Shown here: positions 1-9,354 of the stretch, piece after piece
Position numbering within the stretch: position 1 is the first letter of the stretch
Layout: every line of letters begins with the position of its first letter
Program-made: the position numbers and the translations under genes
NCBI GenBank assembly: GCA_009746045.1
Contig: RPFO01000188.1
Span: 586,516-650,515, forward strand
DNA length: 64,000 nt
Source of the DNA: Mesostigma viride
Taxonomy: Eukaryota; Streptophyta; Mesostigmatophyceae; Mesostigmatales; Mesostigmataceae
Direction: 5' to 3'
The notes under the pieces: model-generated
The model's input: only the letters and a program-made list of their open reading frames with translations
What the model was told of the DNA's origin: nothing
Database searches by the model: none

Positions 1-1862
1 CGCTAGGGGTTTAACTAGAGGCGGCCTTACTAGTCTAGGTAGCATCAGAAGAGGTAGAGGTAGAGGTGGAGGCCGAGGCTTGCGGCGTAACACCCGGCCA
101 AGCAAGCCAGACCCATTCCATGTGAAGCAGTATTGCCTGAACGAGTGGCCCACCGGCTACCTTTACCATGCCAACACGTATGACAAGCTGCCCCAGGTCA
201 ACCACACCTACCATGTGGTGACAGAGCTCGCCAGCACCTTGCCCCATGGTGTCGAGATGGCCATGGACCGCTTCTACACCGGGCGCGAGGTGATTGAGGA
301 GTGCCACCGCATGGGCCACCGCGTGGTGGGCACAGTGCTCCCCAACCGCCGTGGCATTCCCGTTGCCGAGGTCAAGCGCCGCATGCCCCGCAGGCCAGCC
401 CAAGGGGACTACGCATGGGCTGTCAACAGGGAGGGGCTGACCCTGTGCGCCTGGCAGGACCGCAAGCTTGTGTGGGTGCTGGGCAAGGGCATCCCCCTGG
501 AGGAGGTGATGGTCAGCCACCATGGCGGCCGCGACCAGTGCGTCATGGTGACTGCCCCGTCCCTCATCCCCGCGTACTGGAGCTGCTAAAAGGCGGTGGA
601 TAAGTTTGACCAGCGGGCTGCCAACTACAACCTGCAGCAGGCCTTCGTCTCGCGGGTGTGGTGGCACCGGGTCGCCACGGGGCACATGGCCAACTCGGCT
701 GGCAATGCCTACATCCTGCAGACTCTCACCCGCGCCAACTGCCCCGACTGCCTCTCTCACGTGGGGTTCCTCAGCTTGCTCGCACAGCAGCTGGTGAACA
801 ACCAGTGGCATGGCGCCCGGCTGCCCATCGACCGCATCGCGGAGGCCCACCAGCCTGGGCTGGACGGGCGGTTCAGCGGCACCCACCTCAGGCCCGAGCG
901 CATCCCGTGGACGGAGGCGGCGCAGTGTGTGGTGTGCGCCACGATCCCCGAGCGCAAGCGCACCAACTTCTGGTGCAAGGACTGCGACCAGGCACTGTGC
1001 ACGGCGCGTGCTGGAACGTGTTCCACGCAGGGCCACTGGCTGGCCTCGACGGCGACGACCGCCACCAGCGTGCCATGCAGCCCCTGTCAGCCCGCAGCCC
1101 GGCTGGCCGCGCGTGGGCTGAGGCCAATGGCCGCACGACCCGTGCGCTGGCAGCTGGCACCCAGCTGACAGGGCCTCGTAGGAGGCAGTTTCTGCGCATC
1201 CAGAGGCACAATCAGACTTAGTTTGGCACATAGCCAGGTAGCCTTGACAGTTAGCTACACCCTTGGGTAGTCATGCGCTACCACGCGTGCGCTAGTGACA
1301 ATTTGGCCCCTTGCGGCATGTTGGCATGTGTTATACATATGGCATGGTCTCTTGTTTTATTGCATGAGTATGGTGTTTTATGCCCATTTGGGCATCCCTT
1401 GCTATTTTATGCCATTTGGCATCCTGTTTTGTGTTGTTATGCTACCATATTTACCCCTGTCAGCTGGCACCGTTATAACGGTGCCAGCTGCCTTGGGCCA
1501 TTTGGTTAGTAGCGTTCACAGTTTTGTGACATTTCATGTTGTGAATGCATTGATGGCATGCCTGTGAATAATTTTAACTCCCTTCAAAGGGCCAGGGCCA
1601 GCAGATTTGAAGAAATGGTCCATAATGCAATATATGTGTCTCGAACCCCATATGCGCTGTACCCCCCTGAGGGGGGTGCTATTTATAGCAGGTGTAGGGC
1701 ATAGATATGTGACCAACCAAATTTCCCAAACATTATTTGACATAAAAGCATGCTTGGTTCCAAGGGTGGGCCAGAAAATGTTATTTGGCTAGTTACTCTC
1801 AGGCGCACAAAGATACCCAAACTCAGTCCGTTCTGGTGGTTCCAGTCCAGACGGTTGAAGAG
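1..1862 (+). mobile_element. piggyBac-family DNA transposon, right part
   Basis: The element is cut by the left window edge. It carries a broken piggyBac transposase (to 1221) and about 640 bp of 3' sequence. The right end reads CAGTCCGTTCTGGTGGTTCC, then GAAGAG, then TTAA at 1863-1866, the target site used by piggyBac elements. From about 1441 onward it is clearly similar to 44257-44694, the right end of a second element in this window. The shared stretch includes CTCAAAGGGCCAGGG-like sequence, a CTATTTATAGCAG motif and the terminal CAGTCCGTT subrepeat. The terminal AGAG (AGGG in the other copy) suggests mutation of the canonical piggyBac GGG end. The left end is not in the window, so size and left target duplication are unknown. 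Confidence 0.8.
2..1221 (+). pseudogene. piggyBac transposase (DDE_Tnp_1_7 type), disrupted
   Basis: The frame is open from base 2, so the 5' end lies outside the window. Recognisable piggyBac features are KPDPFHVKQ near 105-135, the AMDRFYTG motif near 260 (equivalent to the DNFYTS region holding a catalytic Asp), WQDRKLVWVL near 455, then DKFDQRAANYNLQQ near 600 (the GVD-x-x-DQ region), VWWHR near 655, and a C-terminal cysteine finger CVVCATIPER...CKDCDQALC near 930-1000. An in-frame TAA at 587-589 separates the catalytic part from VDKFDQ. A one-base frameshift near 1005-1015 moves the finger from frame 2 to frame 1, where CWNVFH continues it. The final stop is at 1219-1221. With two lesions it cannot encode a full transposase. 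The CDS reading is based on family motifs, not on an alignment. Confidence 0.78.
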
Positions 1863-2197
1863 TTAAGTACATGGCGGACAAGTTGTCGTTCCTTAAATGC
1901 CGCAAGAAGCTCTCGCGGACTCGCTCCACGCTGCATGGACGACTGACTTGACCCTGGCCCAGCAACATGCGACGCGAGCTATGGCCGACCTACCTTCAGC
2001 TCTGGCAGAGCGCATGGATGGGGGGGAAGCCGGTATACTGGAGGGGGGCGGTCATCCTCGTTGACCACAAGCCTTGGCAGGCACCTCCTGCCACCCGGCC
2101 CAGCAACCTCAGTCTAGGGAATATATACCAGTAGTGTAGATTAGTCAGGCTTAGCCTAGCATGTGGCCTACGCGCATGTGCGCCCATAATGGCCCCC

Positions 2198-2246
2198 ATT
2201 AATTAATTAATTAATTAATTAATTAATTAGTTAATTAATTAATTAA
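2198..2246. repeat. (TTAA)n microsatellite tail
   Basis: About 12 units of AATT/TTAA with one interruption. The same simple tail follows or precedes repeat-family ends at 3189-3213, 22950-22965, 23055-23080, 23895-23920 and 60333-60360. This suggests it is the 3' tail of a retroelement family rather than an independent microsatellite. Confidence 0.8.
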
Positions 2247-2400
2247 ACTCGTGCTCCCGTTGGGGAGTCACGGAGCACCGAAGTGCCTTTACTGTAATCC
2301 CTGAATGTGCACAACAGGAAGAAAGGGCAGAGACCCCGGCCTTTCTCCTTCATGCCGGCCAGAGGCATGCCACAGCGGCAATCGGACACGCCATAGACGA
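2247..2400 (-). repeat. Interspersed repeat copy, GGAGCACGAGT end
   Basis: Sequence starting ACTCGTGCTCCCGTTGGGGA and running through AGGAAGAAAGGGCAGAGACC and CCAGAGGCATGCCACAGC recurs at 16419-16560 with small differences. Its first 40 bases recur at 23082-23120, next to another (TTAA)n tail. In the minus orientation the family ends ...CGGGAGC(TAGC)ACGAGT followed by (TTAA)n, like a 3' retroelement end. Confidence 0.6.
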
Positions 2401-2820
2401 TCCGGCAAGTGCTGCGGGTGCAATAAGACCCATGTGAGCATACCATCAATAACAAGTATAGCGTGGGCAAGTCAGCTGATCATAGCCAGGACGTAGCCGT
2501 GGCTGTACAAGGGCTAAGCTGAGGCTATGGCTGGTTGTGTACCGTGTGTTAGTGGTGCACGTGACTAGATATGGTGGCATGTGCAGCTACAGGCAAAGAT
2601 TCTAGGCATGGCTGCCATGGCGGCATGCAGTGACTACCATGGCCCCCATGGATGACGCCTTCAGAATTTAGCCAAGCCATGCCTATAATGGGACCCCCAT
2701 GGATGTTGAATTTAGCCACGCTCTGCCTATGCAGAGAGTACGTCACTCTCTGTTGAGAAGCCATGCCCTAGCTCTTGTATAGCCATGATGATCTTCCACC
2801 CCATTGAATTGAATTGAATT

Positions 2821-3186
2821 GTAACATAACTCCGTTGGGAGAATATGTAGCACATATCCCTGAGAAGGGGCATATGGCTTTTAATACATTCTAGGCTACT
2901 TCCTGCAAGAGTGGAATGTAAGCAGCACTTGCTCTAGGTGCCTCAAGGGCACCGGCACCGCCATGCTGACAGTCTCAGCTTCAACCCAGCTAAGGGGTTC
3001 CACCCCATGACAGGCCTTAATTGAGCTCTGAGACTCTGGTGGTGCCGGTGCCCTCAATGGTGCACCTAGAGCAAGTGTCGTTTACATTCCCACACTTGCA
3101 GGAAGTAGCCCAGAATGTATTAAAAGCCATATCATTGCCCCCTCTCTGGGATATGTGCTACATATACCCCCAACGGAGTTATGTTC
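2821..3186. repeat. Foldback: inverted repeat with ~158-bp arms
   Basis: The left arm (2821-2978) begins GTAACATAACTCCGTTGGGA and ends GACAGTCTCAG. The right arm (3028-3186) is its reverse complement with roughly 85-90% identity by eye, beginning CTGAGACTCTGG and ending CAACGGAGTTATGTTC. The spacer is about 49 bp. The left side abuts (GAATT)n and the right side (TTAATTAA)n. Each arm contains the end signature of the ATATGTGCTACATAT / CGGAGTTATGTT family found elsewhere in the window, so the structure is either a foldback element or two copies inserted head to head. Confidence 0.8.
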
Positions 3187-3764
3187 CTAATTAATTAATT
3201 AATTAATTCATTAATGGCCCTCATAAGTGAGCTCAAGCTGGAGCTAGGCTTTCCGCCTCCCCCGCTCGCGACATAAAGCTGGACCGCCCTCGCTGAGCAT
3301 GCTCACCTTATAATTTGAGCACATGGCGGACAAGCTGCTGTTTCTCAAGCGTCGCAAGAGGCTCGTAGGTACCTCCTAGGCTCCTACATGATGGCTGGAC
3401 GACAAGTTGACCCTGGCGCAGCAATTAACAACGGCGACGGGAGCTATGGCCGACCTGATGATCATCGCAGATAAGTTGTCACTTATGTCTGCCCCTTGGG
3501 ACCTGGGAAGTAGTCTACAACGGCAGGGCACCGGCTGTGGGCCGGCTGAGACTGGCGGTCAATGGCTGAGCACTGCCAGCCAAGTACATTTTGTGCCAGA
3601 AAGGCTTGGAAGACTTATTCCAGGATGCCTCTGCAGGAGCTGACACGGGCCCCGAGCCCACAGCCGATAAGCTTGGAGCGCATTTACTACCAGGAGGCGC
3701 CCCGGTTTGGGAGAATATAAAGGCCTCTCCCAGAGCCAGTTGAGGGGTTTTAGGGGCATTAATA
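3187..3764. other. Degenerate repeats, no gene seen
   Basis: Holds a (TTAA)n run (3189-3213), a diverged copy of the 1867-1990 segment at 3322-3460, and short spurious ORFs. No coding evidence. Confidence 0.5.
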
Positions 3765-4090
3765 ATTAATAGACACGTGACTGCGTCACGTGAGCATAAG
3801 TCCTCAGTGGGAGGGGAACATGGGATGGAATGGATGGCCTGTAAGCTATCTACTAGGTCCTATAGTTAGAGGATTGTGGGCACAACGGCCCGATTGAATC
3901 GCTATGAATGCCTTACGCGGTCACATGCGGAGCCCCCACAGACTTCGGCGGGGTGGTCTCCTTCATCACTAGTCTTGCCATCTATCCTTGCGTACCATCT
4001 GCCTCCATATTACAGACAAACGAGGAGGCTGCCCGGGTGTGATCCCGTCACGTCTGAGTGACTAGCACAAGTCCATGCCGAGTCTATCAC
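3765..4090 (+). repeat. Interspersed repeat with CACGTGAC-N-GTCACGTG palindrome
   Basis: Starts near TAATTAATAGACACGTGACT, passes GTCACGTGAGCATAAG and GGAGGGGAACATGGGATGG, and ends near CGAGTCTATCAC. A close copy in opposite orientation lies at 22650-22965, and a decayed relic with CCATTCCATCC and CATGTGACGTAGTC lies near 24770-24830. The near-perfect palindrome sits at the start of the copy. No transposase is seen, so this is a non-autonomous element or a fragment. Confidence 0.7.
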
Positions 4091-4102
4091 ATTTAGGGGC
4101 AT

Positions 4103-4220
4103 TATAACATGACTCCGTTTAGAGACCATGTAGCACGTATTCTATGGCTGATGGGTGGGGGTGAGCGAGGCCGCGAAAACTAACTAAGCTAATTACTCAG
4201 ACTAAGCTAATTATCTAGGA
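4103..4220 (-). repeat. Copy of ATGTTATAATT-end repeat family
   Basis: ATTATAACATGACTCCGTTT, then ACCATGTAGCACGTATTC, then GGGGGTGAGCGAGGCCGCG and AACTAAGCTAA. The same order of motifs occurs at 5874-5990 (GACTCCGTGGGGAGATCAT, GGCGGGCGAAGCCGCG, AACTAAGCTAA). Orientation is minus if the ATGTTATAATT terminus is taken as 3'. Confidence 0.65.
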
Positions 4221-4229
4221 TCGCACCAG

Positions 4230-4612
4230 CTCTTGATCTTGCTTGCACCAGATCTTGCTCGCACCAGCCAGGTTGACACCGCCCTTGGTCTGGCCGGCCC
4301 CCAGCGGCTTGGCCAGTCAGGGCGGCATATCTTGACCTGGCCTAGCCCCAAGGACATTCCCAGGAAGCTAGGTAAACCTGCCATGAACTACACCCGGATG
4401 TTGCTGCATGGCCGACCTAGTGGTCCCAGCTCAGTTTGAACACCGCGTCCACTCCCTCTCGATCCCTTCAGTTCTTTTGTCTGCCATGCAGAACAAGAAG
4501 AGGTGGCAGAAGATTGTCCAGGCTCATGTGCGCGCCAGCCCCTCAGTGGGCAAGCCCCCCCCCCCCAGAGGAAGGGGCGTTTTGCTGAGTAGTGTAGTTA
4601 GAATTTTCTAGT
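4230..4612 (+). pseudogene. Relic of LINE ORF2 C-terminus
   Basis: A short open stretch ending at 4611 reads MQNKKRWQKIVQAH, matching MQNKAIWAQVVEDN at 22140-22185 and MMDKAKWAQVIEDN on the minus strand near 23340. This GL-x-x-x-x-x-x-M-x-(N/D)K-x-x-W block is typical of the extreme C-terminus of LINE ORF2 proteins. Upstream sequence (4233-4440) is not clearly coding. A poly-C run follows at 4557-4566. Confidence 0.45.
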
Positions 4613-4684
4613 AGACTAGATAGCTTAGAATTAGGATTACTAAGTTCGATTACGCGGCTTCTCCCACCTCCACCCACCCAAGGA

Positions 4685-4722
4685 ATACGTGCTACATCTC
4701 CCAGGCGGAGGCATGTTATAAT
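4685..4722 (+). repeat. Copy of ATGTTATAATT-end repeat family
   Basis: CACCCAAGGAATACGTGCTACATCTCCCAGGCGGAGGCATG and TTATAATTT recall the right arm of the foldback at 3028-3186. The tail here is T-rich (TTTTTTTATTATC). Confidence 0.5.
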
Positions 4723-4971
4723 TTTTTTTATTATCTAAGCTACAAAAATCCTATAGCTATACTCTACTCGATCAGCAAAGCGCCCCTTTCTCCTGGGGGG
4801 GGGGGTTGACCACAGGGGTTCAAGGCGTGTGGGCCTGCATGGTGAAAAATATGGTCTGCCACCTCTTTTAGGGGCATACCCAGGGGTTAAACCACAAAAA
4901 CCATGCACGTGCATGTAGTAAGCCATGAATATATAGTAAGCATATAGTCACATGATCAACGTCGAAGAATT

Positions 4972-5550
4972 GTGAATATATATAATTACCTGATACAGAA
5001 TCAGAATTGGTATTTGTATTTGCACACTGTCCTCCTGACGGTGGTGCTCGCCATGATTCGGTCGGTTTTCCCCCACGCGAACATCCGGTCCGAGGATGCG
5101 GATGGCGCTGCCTTCTATTCCCCCAACCACCGGCCTGACATCGTGGTGCTGGACTTTGAGGGGGGTGGCCGGCATCTGCTTATTGACGTTTCGGTGGCGC
5201 GGCCCTTGGCTCTTAGCCACGTGGCTGGGGCCTCCCTCACGGCAGGTTACACGGCGGACCGGGCGGAGCGGGCCAAGCTCCTGGCCTACGGCGACGTCGG
5301 GCACCATCGTGTGGTGCCCTTTGTCCTGGAGGAGTTTGGGGCCATGGGGCCCCTGACCTCCGCCTTCTTCAAGGAGTGTTGCCGGCTCCGGGAGGACCGG
5401 CTGGACCTGGAGGGCCAGCGGGCCCCATGGTCGGCGCGGACCTGGACGTCATATTGGCGTCAGCGCTTGTCGGTGGCGCTGACTCGGGCCATGGCGGACA
5501 TCATGCTCCGCCGTACGCGGGCTGATTTTGCGGTGCAGCAGGGCTATTAG
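4972..5550 (+). CDS. Restriction-like endonuclease domain ORF (retroelement C-terminus)
   Basis: A 192-residue ORF with a high-GC coding part from about 5040. It contains RPDIVVLDF, then about ten residues later LLIDVSVARPL, then ERAKLLAY, and near the end FGAMGPLTSAFF. The PD-(X~15)-D spacing and the downstream Lys in ERAKLLAY fit the PD-(D/E)XK restriction-like endonuclease of R2/NeSL/Dualen-type non-LTR retrotransposons. The DV-(S/T)-V-x-x-P and PF-x-x-E-x-FG-x-x-G segments are typical of that region. It is not preceded by a reverse transcriptase, so it looks 5'-truncated. The first ~25 residues (hydrophobic, AT-rich) are probably not native coding sequence. About 150 bp of 3' UTR and a (ATGAA)n tail follow, which supports a retrotransposed 3' end. 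Function in this copy is doubtful. Confidence 0.6.
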   Translation: MNIYNYLIQNQNWYLYLHTVLLTVVLAMIRSVFPHANIRSEDADGAAFYSPNHRPDIVVLDFEGGGRHLLIDVSVARPLALSHVAGASLTAGYTADRAERAKLLAYGDVGHHRVVPFVLEEFGAMGPLTSAFFKECCRLREDRLDLEGQRAPWSARTWTSYWRQRLSVALTRAMADIMLRRTRADFAVQQGY

Positions 5551-5708
5551 GTTCCTCCCGTTAGGCGTTTCCATTGGTCTTATCGTAGTATAGAGCTTTG
5601 ACATGGCTCTGTATATAGGTTTATAGCTGGGCGTTTGCTTTGGTTTGAGTGATTTCACTCTGCTGTAAGTAATTATATTTTTAATATATATAATTATGTG
5701 CACGCATT

Positions 5709-5875
5709 AAATGAAATGAAATGAAATAAAATGACATGAAATGAAATAAAATGAAATGAAATGAAATGAAATGAAATAAAATGAAATGAAATGAAATGAA
5801 ATGAAATGAAATGAAATGAAATGAAATGAAATGAAATGAAATGAAATGAAATGAAATGAAATGAAATGAAATGAA
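5709..5875. repeat. (ATGAA)n microsatellite
   Basis: About 33 units of ATGAA with a few ATAAA variants. It directly joins ATTATAACATGACTCCGTGG, the end of another repeat-family copy (5876-5990). ORFs across it on the minus strand are simple-repeat artefacts. Confidence 0.9.
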
Positions 5876-6261
5876 ATTATAACATGACTCCGTGGGGAGA
5901 TCATTTAGCACATATTCCCTTGCTGAATGGATGCATGGAGGCGGGCGAAGCCGCGCGAAACCGAACTAAGCTAACTCTTAAGGTAATCTAGAAAGACCTA
6001 ACAACTCTACTCAGCAAAGCACCCCTTCCGCTTGGGGGGAGGGGGCTAGCTTGCCCACCTAGGGGCTGGAGTGTGAGGGTGTGAATGCGGTGTGCATGCA
6101 TATTATACATACATCAAAATTACGCAATAACAATCATGTGCTGATCAACATGCTGCATGGTTGTCTCCTTGAAATACAATCAGTGCTTGCATTTTGCCTG
6201 GTGATCAATTACATGTTGCATGTATACAATCGCTTGGCCATGCTTTGGCCTGTTGCAATTT
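5876..6261. other. Repeat-family copy and AT-rich DNA, no gene
   Basis: 5876-5990 is a minus-orientation copy of the ATGTTATAATT-end family (same GGCGAAGCCGCG and AACTAAGCTAA motifs as 4103-4220), followed by a poly-G patch near 6036. Nothing coding is recognised to 6261. Confidence 0.6.
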
Positions 6262-7898
6262 GTTGAGCTTCGCTCATTTTATACTGATATGAAGCGTGGA
6301 CGGGCTCAAAGGGGACCGACCCATGCCGTATATAGGTAGCGTAAGACTACAAGCGCTTGTCACGAGGGTACTGCACCGGCCGGCCCTTTACGTGCCGATC
6401 GAGGCTGAGTGTGGTTCCAGAGTGCAGGCCTAGGTACATCATAGCTTCTAACGTACGTCACTAGACCTTGTCACCTGCGCCAGCCGCCAGGCGTGGCGCA
6501 ACTGTGATCGGGGCAGTCAGTACACCTTGTACCTGCGCCAGCCGGCAGGCCTGCGTGGCGCAATGTGAAATTATGATAGTCAGTACTTAGAGTGGTGTAG
6601 GGGACGTAGGGAGGCCTCTTTTCAGCTTCGCAACTTGATCCCAGCATTTGCTGGCAATTAAGGTCGGCTGGCCGCTATGGCGGCTGCGCTGAATGTAAGA
6701 CGATGCTATCGGCCTCCGTCCGGGCGTGGAGAGGCCTAGAATAAATTTCTTTATGTTCTCCACAAACCGTTACAGGCCACGGTAATGGTTGTTGGGTGGC
6801 CGGGGGCTCTACGATTTGAGTAAGAGGGTGTGATTTCCAGCGCTGGGCCCACTGACGATTCCCCTCTACCCCTGGGTGCGGCAAGCAGCTTCCTGACACT
6901 GGGGAAGCTGCGTTTTAAGTCGGACAACGTCAGGGAAGGAGCCATACAGGCCAGGGCCAGCGGCTATACGGTGGAAATCTAATCACAGGTGGAGGCGAAT
7001 CTGCGTGGAGATGGCTAGCGCGGGGTGCCTAGCTAGGGTAGCCCATAACTGCCAGGAGCCTGACAGCGGACCCGTTCTTTTGGCCTGTGCATGGCCAGAC
7101 AGGAGTTTCGGGGAGGATGCGGCCGGGCTGGAGCAAATCTTGGTGGGAGGAGCGCGCTCTTCATCATTGCTCAGTTTTTCCAGCAAAGAATGTTCGCCTG
7201 GCAAGGCTGCAATTCTGGCTGTATTACCGCCTTTATTTTTATCCTGTATGATGCATTATAGGAAAATCAATAAAGAGTTCGGTTCAGCCAGGGGGGCATA
7301 TCTATATGCCATAAAAATTTTATACAAAAACACAAGCCCTAGTCGGGGCCTTGGCTAAGCAGTTTCCAAGCCAAGGCCTTGGTAGGGTAGAGGGCCTATC
7401 GCCACAATGGTTTCAATGCCGGGAAATCACAGCCTCGGGGGTCAGGGGCTGGTGATGGGCCCTGGGCTTGTGAGAGACGGTCCGGGGGCGTAAGGCCTAA
7501 TGAGCAGACGGCTGGAAACCGCCCCCGCAATAACGGGGGGAACGACATGGGTGCCGCCCTGCGTTCGCCGGGAAACCGTAGCGGCCACACGGGGGCGGCA
7601 GTACAGCCGTGGCAGCGTGCGGGAGGGGGGCCATGGGCGGAAAGAAACTCGGCAACAAGGTTGGCGACAGCCTTGGTGGCCAGCTAGGTAGGAGGTGTGG
7701 GGGCAACACCTTGTGTTAATTCGAGTATGCTGGGCCCCCAGCATGGTGCTACAATAACCAACTTGATAATGATGTGCACTGAGTTTGAAGGTGTGGTATA
7801 GGCTGTCCGTATAATTAAGCCTAGCACACAAAAATGTTTATAATAAATGTTTCTCTTGCATGGTGGGAAGGAACTCCAATCGACCAAAAACAGAAATG
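6262..7898. mobile_element. Unclassified repeat element, full-length copy of a tandem dimer
   Basis: Block A (6262-6624) begins TTGTTGAGCTTCGCTCATTT and includes GCGTGGACGGGCTCAAAGG and GGAGGCCTCTTTTCAGCT. Block B (7705-7898) includes ATGCTGGGCCCCCAGCAT (a perfect hairpin) and GGGAAGGAACTCCAAT. About 1.08 kb of unique sequence separates them. Both blocks are repeated immediately downstream. The inner part has no recognised protein, and the best ORF (7005-7358) shows no motif I know. It could be an LTR-like, Helitron-like or satellite-type unit. Confidence 0.6.
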
Positions 7899-7903
7899 TA
7901 TTT

Positions 7904-8505
7904 GTTGAGCTTCGCTCATTTTATATATGATGCGTGGACGGGCTCAAAGGGGACCGACCTGCTGTAGGTAGCGTACTGAGACTAGCGCTTGTCACGAGGG
8001 TACTGCACCGGCCGGCCCTTTTGTGCCGAGGCTGAGTGTGGTTCCGGAGTGCAGGCCTAGGTAGCTTCTAACGTATGTCACTAGACCTAATTGTTACCCA
8101 GTGCGCCAGCCGCCAGGCGTGGCGCAACTGTGATCCATGGGCAGTCAGTACACCTTGTACCTCAGTGCGCCAGCCGGCCGGCAGGCCTGCATGGCGGAAT
8201 GTGAATGATAGTCAGTACTTAGAGTGGTGTAGGGGACGTAGGGAGGCCTCTTTTCAGCTCCCATGCACCCACCCACCCACCCACCCACGTTGCTGAGAGG
8301 GGCAACACCTTGTGTTCAAGTATGCTGGGCCCCCAGCATGGTGCTACAATAACCATGCATGCAACTTGATAATGATGTGCACTGAGTTTGAAGGTGTGGT
8401 ATAGGCTGTCCGTATAAAGCCTAGCACACAAAAATGTAAAATAAATGTTTCTCTTGGTGGGAAGGAACTCCAATGGACCAAAAACAAGAAATGTATATAA
8501 AAGTA
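7904..8505. mobile_element. Internally deleted second copy of the 6262 element
   Basis: Block A' (7904-8256) and block B' (8300-8505) match 6262-6624 and 7705-7898 closely, but the ~1.08-kb middle is replaced by CCCATGCACCCACCC and a (CCCA)n run at 8264-8288. Copy 1 and copy 2 are joined head to tail with only a few bases between them. Confidence 0.7.
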
Positions 8506-8530
8506 GTTTATTTATTATTAATATTATTTA

Positions 8531-8866
8531 TTGCCTACTAATAAAAAAGGCAAACTTGCGCGCGCCGGGCACCGGCGCGGCGCGACCCGGACCTATGTGA
8601 CACAACTGCTTGAAGATGCAGGGCTTGTGGGACTATCCGTACTCCGCGCCCGCATGATTGACAAGGAGAAATGGGCTGCCATCTGCGATAAGCACCTTCC
8701 CGAGGGGTATGCTCCTGTTTTCTCCCCACGGGCCCCGCGGCCCGTTGCCAGCCAGGGTAGAAGTCCGCAGGTGGAGGTTATTGGTCCTGAGGATAGCCGC
8801 TATACTACCGCCTCGTCTGCCATTACAGTAGAGGACAGCTCGGATGAGGATTACATCCCCATCTAG
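8531..8866 (+). pseudogene. LINE ORF2 C-terminal fragment (5'-truncated)
   Basis: A 111-residue open stretch. RRGATRTYVTQLLEDAG then GLSVLRARMIDKEKWAAIC fits the conserved end of LINE ORF2 proteins (RG-x-x-R-x-Y-x-x-Q-x-x-x-D ... DR-x-x-W). It is followed by a 3' UTR and an (ACTT)n tail, and no reverse transcriptase precedes it. The acidic Ser/Asp end (EDSSDEDYIPI) precedes the TAG at 8864-8866. It is therefore a 5'-truncated LINE insertion, and not expected to make a functional protein. Confidence 0.65.
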
Positions 8867-9003
8867 TGCTTAACGGTTGGGGGATGATGCAGACGATATT
8901 TGTTTAAACTTTGTGTAATTATTTTTCTAATGAGATTAGCATAGTACTCCGTGGCATGCCTTTGCGCATGACACGCAAGTACTTACTTACTTACTTACTT
9001 ACT
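8867..9003 (+). repeat. LINE 3' UTR and (ACTT)n tail, copy 1
   Basis: GATGATGCAGACGATATTTG, GTAATTATTTTTCTAATGAG, TAGTACTCCGTGGCATGCC, GCGCATGACACGCAAGTACT and then (TTAC)n. The same sequence lies at 22258-22345 (minus) and 36935-37050 (plus), so this is the 3' end of one LINE family present three times. Confidence 0.85.
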
Positions 9004-9354
9004 TGCCTACTAATAGAAAACATGGGACTGAATATCAACTTTGCATCATTCGGCAACCTAATTGATGCACACTTCGGCATCTGCATGCGCTTACGTACCT
9101 AATATATATAGTTGCATCGCCCCTGCAGATCAATGTTCTCCTAGCTGTGGTGTGCTTGAGCGAAGCCGGCAGCCGCATTGCAGTATGCACGAGTAACTAA
9201 ATTAATTAATGTTCCAGGCATGTAAGTCAATTCTGACACACCTTCAATTTACAATCAACAACAAAATTAGCGAACGATAGCTCGCCATGAATATTCATGT
9301 CCTCCACAAGACTGCCTTGCCCAAGTACACGCATGCCACATCTTGATGTCAGTC
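9004..9354. other. 3' flank of the SCAMP gene
   Basis: AT-rich sequence after the LINE tail and before the SCAMP stop codon. On the minus strand it should contain the SCAMP 3' UTR. No separate gene is supported. Confidence 0.5.

Larger units (their letters stand above)
1867..2820. other. Transposon debris, no gene seen
   Basis: No protein-coding gene is supported. The stretch starting GTACATGGCGGACAAG at 1867 recurs in diverged form at 3322-3460 (ATGGCGGACAAGCTG..., then TTGACCCTGGC-CAGCAA, then GAGCTATGGCCGACCT). 2145-2200 (AGTCAGGCTTAGC..GCGCATGTGCGCC) and 2640-2765 (GATGACGC..CAGAATTTAGCC..AGAGAGTACGTCACTCTCT..GAGAAGCCAT) recur at 60205-60335. This shows interspersed elements broken into pieces. 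Confidence 0.6.

Noticed and set aside
587-589. In-frame TAA in the piggyBac transposase as a sign of a TAA/TAG=Gln code, known in some ulvophyte algae
   Set aside because: Lon ends at TAA, SCAMP at TGA, USP and a LINE end at TAG, all at the expected C-termini, and the same transposase also has a frameshift. It is a pseudogene lesion.
35-1231. 398-codon ORF on the minus strand
   Set aside because: Antisense of the piggyBac transposase in high-GC DNA. It shows no family motif.
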